A DNA stretch of 64,000 bases from Rhodobacteraceae bacterium UBA6197 (GTDB taxonomy: Bacteria > Pseudomonadota > Alphaproteobacteria > Rhodobacterales > Rhodobacteraceae): assembly GCA_002422085.1 (NCBI GenBank), contig DISZ01000008.1, positions 109,413-173,412 of the forward strand, written 5' to 3'. Numbering within the stretch: position 1 is the first letter of the stretch; each line of letters starts with the position of its first letter. The notes beneath the pieces were generated by a model that saw only the letters and a list, made by a program, of their open reading frames with translations, had not been told where the DNA came from and ran no database searches. The position numbers and the translations under genes were made by a program. Shown here piece after piece: positions 1 to 8,700 of the stretch.

Positions 1-1
1 G

Positions 2-1639
2 GGGAACGAGCCGTTGCACTTGCTGCGTGCGCTTTCGACGCTGGGCAAGGCGACGATTCTTTGCGATCACGGCGCGGTTCCCACTCTTTCAGGACTGGAC
101 CCCGACGCAAGCTATCTGAGCTGGACCATTCGCCTGACCGGCGAAGTCACCGAAGCAGATATCCGAGAAGTGTTTGATTTCGTGGAAGATGTCTGCGCGT
201 TGGAAATCAACGCCGTATCCCCTGGCGATACCCCGGACAGGTCTGTCGGCGATATCGAACCCGCCGACGACGCCCACCTTGCCCTCCCCGCCAACGCCGA
301 GATTTCAACGCCTGAATCGACAACCGCGCCGACACCTGCGCCCCCGCCCGCTCTGACGGGCGCCTCGGGCGCCCTGCCCGAGGCCGCGTCCCGCAAGCAG
401 GTCGTGTCGGCAGCCCCCAAAAGCCCTGTCGAGCCCGCCTCTGCCACCGTCCGGGTTGACCTGGACCGGATCGACCGTTTGGTGAACCTCGTGGGCGAGC
501 TGGTGATCAATCAGGCAATGCTTGCCCAAAGCGTGGCCGAAGCCGGCCTGCCCCCCAATTCGACTGTGATGACCGGCCTCGAAGCCTTCATGATGTTGAC
601 CCGTGACATTCAGGACAGCGTCATGATGATCCGCGCACAGCCGGTGAAACCTCTGTTTCAGCGCATGGCGCGGATCGTCCGCGAGGCCTCTGCCGAGATC
701 GGCAAGGAGGTTCGGTTGAAAACGGAGGGTGAGGCCACCGAGATTGACAAGACCGTGATCGAACGTCTTGCCGATCCGTTGACCCACATGATCCGCAATG
801 CGGTCGATCATGGTCTGGAAACCCCCGAACAACGGCAAGCTGCCGGCAAGTCGCGCGAAGGCGTGATCATGCTGTCGGCGCAACACCGTGCCGGCCGGGT
901 GGTTCTTGAGGTCACCGATGACGGTGCCGGTATCAATCGCCCAAAAGTGCGCGACATCGCCATCAGCAAAGGGCTGATCTCCTCCGAGGCAGCGCTCAGT
1001 GACAGTGACATCGACAATCTCTTGTTCTTGCCGGGTTTTTCTACCGCGACCACGGTTTCTGCCCTGTCCGGGCGCGGGGTCGGCATGGATGTCGTGCGCA
1101 GTGCAATCCAGTCGCTTGGCGGCCGGATCACAATCACCTCGGAACCCGGAAAAGGCACCAAATTCTCAATATCGTTGCCGTTGACGCTGGCGGTGCTGGA
1201 CGGGATGGTGGTTCGTGTCGCGGGGGAAACACTCGTGGTGCCGCTCTCGTCGATCCTCGAAACGGCAACCCTGACGCGCGACGATATTCGTGCACTCGGC
1301 CCCCACACCAACGTCATCCATGTTCGTGGCGCTTTCGTTCCGCTTTTTGATCTTGGGGCCGAGCTTGGATATCGACAGGCAAAGGCAAACTATGCCGGCA
1401 GCATCGTCTTGCTGACCTCCAGAGAAGACGGCAGCCGCTCTGCGCTGGTCGTCGATGCCATCATGGAACAACGGCAGGTCGTGATCAAAGGGCTTCAGCA
1501 AAGCTATGGTCATATTCCCGGGATCGCCGCCGCCACCATTCTGGGGGATGGGCAGATCGCCCTGATCCTTGATCCCGCCGACCTTGTCGAACACGCGACG
1601 GGCCGCACCAATGCACCAGATTTTGCCCTTGCAGGATGA
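2..1639 (+). CDS. cheA: Chemotaxis histidine kinase CheA (5' partial)
   Basis: Central kinase of chemotaxis, passing phosphate to CheY and CheB; it acts in the cytoplasm under receptor arrays. The reading frame is open at the left edge, so the Hpt (P1) domain lies outside the window. Visible are the end of a P2-like region, a Pro/Ala linker, the P3 dimerisation helix (DRIDRLVNLVGELVINQ), the P4 ATPase with N box (HMIRNAVDHGLE), G1 (DDGAGI) and G2 (GRGVGMDVV), and a C-terminal P5 CheW-like domain. The stop overlaps the cheW start as ATGA, so the two are translationally coupled. First gene of a five-gene plus-strand run. Confidence 0.95.
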   Translation, partial: GNEPLHLLRALSTLGKATILCDHGAVPTLSGLDPDASYLSWTIRLTGEVTEADIREVFDFVEDVCALEINAVSPGDTPDRSVGDIEPADDAHLALPANAEISTPESTTAPTPAPPPALTGASGALPEAASRKQVVSAAPKSPVEPASATVRVDLDRIDRLVNLVGELVINQAMLAQSVAEAGLPPNSTVMTGLEAFMMLTRDIQDSVMMIRAQPVKPLFQRMARIVREASAEIGKEVRLKTEGEATEIDKTVIERLADPLTHMIRNAVDHGLETPEQRQAAGKSREGVIMLSAQHRAGRVVLEVTDDGAGINRPKVRDIAISKGLISSEAALSDSDIDNLLFLPGFSTATTVSALSGRGVGMDVVRSAIQSLGGRITITSEPGKGTKFSISLPLTLAVLDGMVVRVAGETLVVPLSSILETATLTRDDIRALGPHTNVIHVRGAFVPLFDLGAELGYRQAKANYAGSIVLLTSREDGSRSALVVDAIMEQRQVVIKGLQQSYGHIPGIAAATILGDGQIALILDPADLVEHATGRTNAPDFALAG

Positions 1640-2112
1640 TCGTCATGACAGTCGAAACCGAGTCCCCTTCCAACGCCGAGGTCGAGCTTTTGTCGTTCCG
1701 ACTGGCCGAACAGGAATACAGCGTTGACATCATGTCCGTGCGCGAGATCCGCAGCTGGACCCGCGCGACCCCGCTGCCGCACGCTCCCGCCCATGTGCGC
1801 GGCGTCATCAACCTGCGCGGCACGGTCTTGCCGGTGGTCGATTTGTCGACCCGGCTGGGCATGCCGCCGGTCGAGGGGGACGCACGCAATGTCATTATCG
1901 TGGTGCAGGTCGGCGGCCAGAGCGCGGGCCTTCTGGTCGATGCGGTCTCCGACATCCTCGCGCTGCCGCGCAGTGCCCTGCAAGCGCCACCGGAACTGGC
2001 CGCCGACACAGCCCACAACTTTATCGAAGCCCTCACGATCGTGGAGGGGCGGATGATCCGCGTTCTCGATCTTGGTGCGGTCTTGCCGAACGGGACCCTG
2101 GAAGCCGCATGA
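1636..2112 (+). CDS. cheW: Chemotaxis coupling protein CheW
   Basis: A 158-residue CheW-like domain protein that links receptors to CheA. Conserved CheW signatures are visible, such as EYSVDIMSVREIRSW near residue 28 and HVRGVINLRGTVLPVVDL around residues 54-71. It overlaps cheA upstream and cheR downstream (ATGA at both ends), so expression is expected to be coupled. Length is normal for the family. Confidence 0.95.
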   Translation: MIVMTVETESPSNAEVELLSFRLAEQEYSVDIMSVREIRSWTRATPLPHAPAHVRGVINLRGTVLPVVDLSTRLGMPPVEGDARNVIIVVQVGGQSAGLLVDAVSDILALPRSALQAPPELAADTAHNFIEALTIVEGRMIRVLDLGAVLPNGTLEAA

Positions 2113-2987
2113 CCAAAGCGCCCCTCTTTTCCGGCGCGTCTCAGACGCCGAACAACACCGAATTGGCGTCCATCGCGGCCATTTTGCACGAGGCGGCGGG
2201 CATTGTCATCACGCCCGGCAAGGGATCAATGGTCCAGTCGCGCCTGGCCAAACGCCTGCGCGCGCTCAAGATGACGGATTACGCAAGCTACATTGCCCTG
2301 GTGCGTTCGCCCGAGGGCGCGGGCGAAAAACGTCTCATGATCTCGGCATTGACGACGAATGTGACCAATTTCTTTCGTGAAAATCACCACTTCGAGCAAT
2401 TGCGCGACACGGCGCTTCCACAGCTTGTCACCAAGGCAAGGGCAGGGGGACGGGTCAGACTATGGTCTGCCGGCTGTTCAAACGGGCAGGAAGCCTATTC
2501 CATGGCGATGGTTCTGGCCGATCTGCTTCCTGACGTCGACAAATACGACGTGCGGATTCTGGCGACCGACATCGATCCGGTGATGATCAAGCGCGGGCGG
2601 GACGCTGTATACGAGCCGTCAAGACTTGACGCCATCCCGTCCAATCTGCGCCACCGCTTTATCGAAACCCACGCGCAGGGTGCACGCGTTGCGGAATGCC
2701 TGCGCAATCTCGTCTCGTTTCAAGAGCTCAACTTGCACGCGCCATGGCCGATTCGCGGCCAATTCGACGTCATCTTTTGCCGAAATGTCGTGATCTATTT
2801 CGATCAGCCCGCCCAAAACGCACTGTGGCGACGTTTCGAAGAGGCGCTGCAGCCAGGGGGGTGGCTCTTCGTCGGGCATTCCGAGCGCGTTCCCCTCAAT
2901 ACCGGCTCGCGGCTCGTCACCGCCGGCATCACCTCCTACCGCCTACCCGGCGCAACCCCCAAGTCGAGAGAGCGCACATGGCACTAA
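2109..2987 (+). CDS. cheR: Chemotaxis protein methyltransferase CheR
   Basis: SAM-dependent glutamate O-methyltransferase that methylates chemoreceptors for adaptation. The 292-residue protein has an N-terminal helical domain, the NVTNFFRENHHFEQL motif, the SAM-binding LWSAGCSNGQEAYSMAM motif, an ATDIDP acidic loop, and FDVIFCRNVVIYFD. No cheB is visible; it may lie upstream of the window. The 3' end overlaps the cheY start by 10 bp. Confidence 0.95.
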   Translation: MTKAPLFSGASQTPNNTELASIAAILHEAAGIVITPGKGSMVQSRLAKRLRALKMTDYASYIALVRSPEGAGEKRLMISALTTNVTNFFRENHHFEQLRDTALPQLVTKARAGGRVRLWSAGCSNGQEAYSMAMVLADLLPDVDKYDVRILATDIDPVMIKRGRDAVYEPSRLDAIPSNLRHRFIETHAQGARVAECLRNLVSFQELNLHAPWPIRGQFDVIFCRNVVIYFDQPAQNALWRRFEEALQPGGWLFVGHSERVPLNTGSRLVTAGITSYRLPGATPKSRERTWH

Positions 2988-3364
2988 GAGACCAAATCCG
3001 CATCATGGTTGTCGATGACATGTCGACCAGCCGGGGTCTGATTACGCAAGCGCTCGATACGATGGGCATCCGACAGGTTGGCTATGCTTCCGACGGGCCG
3101 GGGGCGCTCGCAGCCATTCTGCAAAGCCCGGTCCATCTGGTCATCTCGGACTACAACATGCCCGGGATGGACGGGTTGCAACTGCTACATGCCTTGAGAA
3201 CCAATCCGAAAACCAAAGGTTTGGGCTTTATTCTGATCACCGGACGCGCAGACAAGGAAATCATCGATACGGGACGGCGATTGGGGATGAACAACTTCCT
3301 TAAGAAACCCTTTACTCCGCAAGAATTGCGCGCCTGCATCGAGGCGGTGGTCGGGCGCTTATGA
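2978..3364 (+). CDS. cheY: CheY-like response regulator
   Basis: Single-domain receiver of 128 residues. The acidic pocket (Asp13-Asp14), phospho-acceptor Asp58 in ISDYNMPGMDG, Thr in LITG and the conserved Lys in FLKKPF are all present, so it should be phosphorylatable by CheA. I start it at the ATG at 2978 inside the cheR tail; a longer in-frame reading exists but would read through cheR in another frame and adds no domain. It most likely signals to the flagellar switch; a phosphate-sink role cannot be excluded. Confidence 0.92.
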   Translation: MALRDQIRIMVVDDMSTSRGLITQALDTMGIRQVGYASDGPGALAAILQSPVHLVISDYNMPGMDGLQLLHALRTNPKTKGLGFILITGRADKEIIDTGRRLGMNNFLKKPFTPQELRACIEAVVGRL

Positions 3365-3747
3365 GCGCCGCATACCCGACCCCCAAGACGAACGCCAGTC
3401 ACGATCTTCCGCTTGAGGCGCTGGCCGCGCGCGTCGGTGAAGAACTCGATGCGCTGGCGATCCTGTCGGCGCGGGTCCAGTCTGCCCTGTCGCTATGCGA
3501 TTTCAGCGAACACACCGCCCCGGAAGCGATCCGCGGGTTGCAGGGAATCGACCGGATCACTCAGGCACTTGAGGATCTGGGGCGATTGATGATGGCCATC
3601 TCAAACGAATTGCCCCCCGATATTCATGTGCAATCGGTGCCGCTACTTTCACAACTGCGCTTGCGCGAACTGATCCGCAGCCTCGATCAAGGCAATCCTG
3701 CGGGCAAGGTTCCGACGGAATCGGTGGGCGAGGTCCAGTGGTTCTGA
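3361..3747 (+). CDS. Small protein of unknown function ending the chemotaxis operon
   Basis: A 128-residue protein that I do not recognise. It overlaps the cheY stop as ATGA, so it is co-translated with the chemotaxis genes. The first 20 residues look disordered; the rest is predicted by eye to be mainly helical (EALAARVGEELDALAILSAR, then IDRITQALEDLGRLMMAISN), with no signal peptide or membrane segment. Position suggests a chemotaxis accessory, perhaps a helical partner of CheY or CheA, but no CheZ or CheD motif is visible. Confidence 0.75.
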   Translation: MSAAYPTPKTNASHDLPLEALAARVGEELDALAILSARVQSALSLCDFSEHTAPEAIRGLQGIDRITQALEDLGRLMMAISNELPPDIHVQSVPLLSQLRLRELIRSLDQGNPAGKVPTESVGEVQWF

Positions 3748-3916
3748 CCGCCTCGGACAGGCGCAAGACATGTTCTTGGCCCGATGGGCGGCTTTTCACA
3801 GAGGTCTGCCGACCCGTCCGGTCTGGCGGCGTTGCCAAAGGCGTGACGGCAGAACATGGCAAACGCGCCGGACGCGATAGCGACTCCGGGGCCATCTCTG
3901 GTCATTTTGCTTGTCG

Positions 3917-4660
3917 TCAGGCCGCCAGCAAGACGTCAACCTCATGCGGCTTCAGACGAAGCCGGGCGGCTTGATACGCGTCTCGCCCACATTGAAAGGC
4001 CAATTCGGGAAACAGGGTGAAAATCTCGGCACGCTGGTCGCTATCGAGCCCGCGCAACGTCAGATCGTCGGGTTGGAAGCTTTCGCTCCATGCGCCGGCG
4101 GCAAGAATGATCTCATGCGCGTCGAACATGATCTGGATGAAACTTACTTCTTTCACCTCGGCACGCGCGATACCCGGCTGACCAACCAGATCCGCCGCCG
4201 CCACCAGCACTTCGGTTTCGCCAAAATACTGTTCCGTCCGCACCCCGGTCAGCAGCATCCGCTGTTGCTGCGCCACCAGCATATCTGCCGCCGGAAAGCC
4301 GTTCCCCAAGGCCCCGCGCCGGATCCGCACCGGCATCAGCGCCGGTTCCGCCACAAGGTCTGCCGCCGTCAGATCGCGCCGCCCGACCCAACGCACCATG
4401 CGGTAGCCGTTGTCGCGCGTCATCACCTTTTGACCGATCTCGATGGCCTCGACCGGGATCAAACCGTCTTTGGTTTCAATCAACGTTCCCGATGCAAAGC
4501 ACGGAACATTTCCGCTGTTTTCGACAGCAGCGGGGTCCGTCGCGCCGCCGTCGGATTGAAGAACAGGACGGTGGATCAGCTTTGCCTCGACCTGAACACT
4601 ACCCGCCAGTGGCGGTTTCGCGATGAGATCCGCGCCCAAGGTCGCAAAAACGATCGACAT
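3917..4660 (-). CDS. Hint-domain protein (stand-alone) with altered His block
   Basis: A 247-residue protein of the Hint_2 type common in Rhodobacterales. A short N-terminal region leads to the Hint domain at Cys54 (NVPCFASGTLIET), followed by GQKVMTRDNGYRMVRWVGRRDL and the C-terminal FDAHEIILAAGAWSESFQP block. In the middle block the usual SPNHR/SPQHR is AQQQR, so a conserved His is missing and autoprocessing may be lost. The ATG at 4660 is preceded by AAGGAAGG at good spacing; a GTG eight codons upstream is less likely. First of three Hint genes in the same orientation. No signal peptide seen. Confidence 0.85.
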   Translation of the reverse strand: MSIVFATLGADLIAKPPLAGSVQVEAKLIHRPVLQSDGGATDPAAVENSGNVPCFASGTLIETKDGLIPVEAIEIGQKVMTRDNGYRMVRWVGRRDLTAADLVAEPALMPVRIRRGALGNGFPAADMLVAQQQRMLLTGVRTEQYFGETEVLVAAADLVGQPGIARAEVKEVSFIQIMFDAHEIILAAGAWSESFQPDDLTLRGLDSDQRAEIFTLFPELAFQCGRDAYQAARLRLKPHEVDVLLAA

Positions 4661-4774
4661 GCCGGTACCTTCCTTCAACGACACCCCGGCGATGAGCCGG
4701 TCCTATCGCAAGTGCCAGATCTTTGCGGCACATTCGCGGCAGTTTGATGCCTTCTTGGAGGAAGCGTTGATCGG

Positions 4775-5557
4775 CTATGCGGTGTGACCGGCGCTGTCAG
4801 AATGTTCCGGTCGCACAGCGGAATAGCTGACGGCGGTATCGGAGTCGACCTCGGGCAGAACAGTCAAAAGCTCTGCACGCGCGTCGGGCGTCAACGCCGA
4901 CAGGCTTTGCGCGGTGGGTTCATAGCTCTCGCTCCAGCATTCGTCACCCAGAATCAGTTCGTGCCGATCAAACAGAATCTGGACATATTCGACCGTCGGC
5001 GCATTCACTACGCTGACGCCGGGTCGGCCCAAAAGGTCGCGCGCCTGAACCAGACCTTCGCCCGCCTCATTTCGGGTCGGATTCAACGCCAAGACCCGAT
5101 GATTCGGAGACACTATCATATCGCGCGCCGGAATACCTTCGGCCAAGGCGTTCGCCGCGATGCGGATCGGCCGCAGCAGGGGATTGAGCCCCAACGCACG
5201 CCATCCGAAGTCCCGCCGCCCGATCCAGCGGATCGTCTGCATGCCATTGTCGCGCGTAATCACGCGCTGATCTGGCCGCAGATCCGCCACCGCACACTGG
5301 CCAGAGGCGGTCGCGATGCAGGTGGTCGGGGTAAAGCATGGAATCGTGGAAATGAATTCCCGGTAGGCCCCTGAAAACACGCCTTCCCCGGCGCCATCCA
5401 CGCCCGAGACATGCCCCTCGACACTGGTGTCATCGCTGGCGTGCAGGCGCAGGCAAACCGGGGCCGAAAGGCCCTGATCGAGAAAGCATCTGAATGAAAA
5501 TCCGTCACCGGAATTGAAGCCCGATTTCAGGATCAGTCTCGCGTCAGCAGCCGTCAT
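4775..5557 (-). CDS. Hint-domain protein (stand-alone)
   Basis: A 260-residue protein. About 70 N-terminal residues of unknown fold precede a Hint domain starting at Cys74 (TIPCFTPTTCIA), with DQRVITRDNGMQTIRWIGRRDF, a canonical SPNHRVLAL block and FDRHELILGDECWSESYEP. Hint domains catalyse N-S acyl shift and peptide-bond cleavage, so self-processing is plausible; the target is unknown. A GAGGTAGGGG stretch precedes the start codon. It lies between another Hint gene and the RTX-Hint gene. Confidence 0.85.
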   Translation of the reverse strand: MTAADARLILKSGFNSGDGFSFRCFLDQGLSAPVCLRLHASDDTSVEGHVSGVDGAGEGVFSGAYREFISTIPCFTPTTCIATASGQCAVADLRPDQRVITRDNGMQTIRWIGRRDFGWRALGLNPLLRPIRIAANALAEGIPARDMIVSPNHRVLALNPTRNEAGEGLVQARDLLGRPGVSVVNAPTVEYVQILFDRHELILGDECWSESYEPTAQSLSALTPDARAELLTVLPEVDSDTAVSYSAVRPEHSDSAGHTA

Positions 5558-5740
5558 AGTCGCGCCCCTACCTCATAGCGAATCGGCACCCAAAGCACAC
5601 AAAACACCCCCCAATTCAAAGACTAAGCCCCCAAAGTCGTTGAAGAAAGCTTAACCGCCACAAAAAAGCCCAATTTCACGAAAACGGATCGTTTCCACCA
5701 AGACAACCAATACCACATCGGGGCGCCCCGGAGGTGTCGC

Positions 5741-5757
5741 CGGGCCAATTCGGCCCG
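5741..5757 (-). terminator. Hairpin after the RTX-Hint gene
   Basis: A perfect 6-bp-arm inverted repeat (CGGGCC, 5-nt loop, GGCCCG) lies 8 bp beyond the stop of the RTX-Hint gene, with a GC palindrome (CGGGGCGCCCCG) at 5719-5730. There is no T run, so it may slow or stabilise the transcript end rather than terminate by itself. Confidence 0.4.
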
Positions 5758-5764
5758 ACGCCAT

Positions 5765-8700
5765 TCAGCGCAGCAACGCCGCTTCGTGCCGCTTCAGCGT
5801 CCGGCGTGCCGCGACAAAGCCTTCGCGGCCTTCGCTGGTCTTCAGCGCCGGGAACAGCTCGAGGATCTCGCTGCGTTGGGCATTGCCCATGCCGCCCAGC
5901 GTATAGTCGCCCGGCTGGAAGCTTTCCGTCCAGGCTCCATTGGCCAGAATCACTTCGTGCCGGTCAAACATGAAGTGCAGATAGCTGGTGCCCAGCGTCT
6001 CGACCGTTTTCACCCCCTTGTGATCAACCAGGTGCTTGGCCGAAACCAGAACCTCGTGCTCTTCGAAGTAAAGCGAGGTCTTGTCGTTGGCGACCAGAAG
6101 TCGGTGGTTCGGCGATACGAGCATGTCGCTATCGGGCAGGCCGTTGCCAAGGCTGCCCGCCCGGATCAGCACCGGTTTCAGATGCGGGTTGGCCAAAAGC
6201 TCGGTGCGGGTCATGTCGCAACGGCCGGTCCAGCGAATTTCCTGGATGCCGTTGTCACGGGTGATGATCTTGTCGCCGACTTGCAGTTCTTCGACCAGAC
6301 GTTCCCCTTTCGGCGTGGCCACCATCGTGCCCGGCGTGAAACAGGGAACGACCTTTTCGACATTGCTGAACGCCAGCGTGCCGGTCACCGCTCCGCCGGG
6401 ACCATCAAGGAACTTGACGATGCCGTTTTCAGGGTTGCTGGCGTCATAGATCACCTTCAGCGGGCCCGCGCCGGTCAGGTCGAGCGTGTCGAAATCGTCG
6501 CCACCCTCGCCGCCGTCGACGACATCGCCGATGCCCTCGCCCTGCGCGCCGACGATGAACAGATCGCGGTCATCGCCACCACTGGCAAGGTCGGCGCCCT
6601 GGCCGCCGATCAGCGTGTCATTGCCGGTGCCGCCGGTGATCGTGTCGTCGTCGATTCCGCCGTCGATATAGTCCTCGCCCGCATCGCCGTTCAGCACATC
6701 GTCGTCGTCGGCGCCATAGATCACGTCGTTGCCGGCGCCGCCGTTGACCGTATCCATGCCGTTATTGGGCACGAGGTCGGTCGCGTCGGGAATGTTCAGC
6801 GCATCGGGATAGCCCGGCGCCAGACCCGCATAGACCGTATCGTTCCCCTCACCCGCTTCGATGCTGTCCGACCCTTCGCCGCCGACGATGAAATCATCGC
6901 CCGCGCCGCCAAAGATCGTATCGGCATCCAGCCCCGCGTCGATGCTGTCATTGCCGCTGCCGCCGTCGATATAGTCGGCGTCGTCGCCGGTCAGGATCGT
7001 GTCATCGCCCGCGCCGCCATAGACGGTGTCAAGATCGTTCGCAGGATCGCCATCGGCCGGGAACAGCCCCGGATACCCCAGATCGGGCAGCGCGTTGCCC
7101 TCGGTGCCACGGGTGTTGATATAGTCATCGCCGTCGCCGCCGAAGACCAGATCATTGCCGTCGCCGGTGGTGATGCTGTCATTGCCGGTGCCGGCGTCAA
7201 CCACGTCATCGCCCGGGCCGGCGTTCAGCGTGTCATTGCCCTCGCCGCCGATCAGCGTATCGTCGCCCTCGCCCGCGTTCAGCACGTCATTGCCCAGCCC
7301 GCCATCCAGGCTGTCGTCGCCCTGATCGCCGCGCAGCGTGTCATTTCCGGCACCGCCCAAAAGCGTGTCGTTGCCGAAGCCGCCGTCGAGGCTGTCGTCG
7401 CCCGCGCCGCCGTCCAGCACGTCGTTGCCCGACTCGCCATGGATCACGTCGTCACCGGCCTCGCCCTGCACGTCGTCATCGCCCAGACCCGCGCGCACCG
7501 AGTCATTGCCCGCGCCCGCGAGGATGATGTCGTCGTTCGGGCCTTCGCCCGGCAAAACCGCATCCGCGTGGTCAACCATGTCGCCTTCGGGATCGCCCGC
7601 ATAGGCATAGTCGATCAGGTCGGCACCGGCGGTGCCTTCGACGATGCCGTCGCGCGGGTTCGGCGCGACGGTGACCAGAACCGTGGCGGTGTCAAAGCCG
7701 CCGTTGCCATCGGTGACGCTGTAGCTGATCTCGGCCACACCCTCGAAACCTGCGGTGGGGGTGAAGGTGATGGTGCCATCCGGGTTTACCGCGACCAAGC
7801 CGTCCGCCGAAGTCGGCGTGCCCGAGATCGACAGGATATCGCCATCGACATCGGTATCGTTGCCCAGCACGGCAATCGTGACCGGCGTGTCAAAGGCGGT
7901 GGCGGCGACGTCATCGCCGGCGACTGGCGCGTCGTTCACCGCGTTCACGGTAACGGTAACGGTGGCGGTGTCGGTGCCGCCCTGACCGTCATCGACGGTA
8001 TAGGTGATCGTGTCGGTGCCGTTGAAGTCCGGGTCGGGCGTATAGGTCACGGTGCCGTTCGCATTCACCGTCACGCTGCCATGCCCGGCGCTGGCCGAGG
8101 CCACCGTCAGCGGGTCGCCCTCCGGGTCGCTGTCATTGGCCAGAACCGGGATCGTGACCGCGGTGTCTTCGTCGGTCGAGGCGGTGTCGTCATTGGCGAT
8201 CGGCGCCAGGTTGATGTCATCGCCGACGATCGACTCGATCTCCGAGAAGTCCAGGCTGCCGGTCACCGCACCCTGCGCATCCAGAAATTCAACGGTGCCG
8301 TTGGTGCCATTGCCGTTGCTGTCTGCGGTCTGGTTGATAACCCGGTAGGCGCCCTGCCCGGTCAGATCCAGCGTGTCGAAATCATTGCCGCCGGCACCGC
8401 CATCGACGATATCGCCCGCGCCCGCATGGATCACATCGCGGCCATCGCCGCCCGACAGGTTGTCGTTGCCCGCGCCGCCGGTCAGCACATCGTCGCCGCC
8501 TTCGCCAAACAGGCTGTCTTCGCCCTCGCCGCCCGACAAGGTGTCATCGCCAGGATGCAGATGCACCAGAACCGGCTGGTCGATCACCGCGCCGTTCAGC
8601 GTGAACCCCGAGTTCACTTCGCGGGTGCTCAGCGTGAATTCGATCGAGGCGCGGTTTTCGAACGCCGCCGAGAACCAGGCGTCCTGATCGCTGGGGTCGT

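Noticed and set aside
4692..4787. A 31-codon plus-strand frame between two Hint genes.
   Set aside because: No ribosome site, overlaps the end of the neighbouring Hint gene, and is not supported by context.
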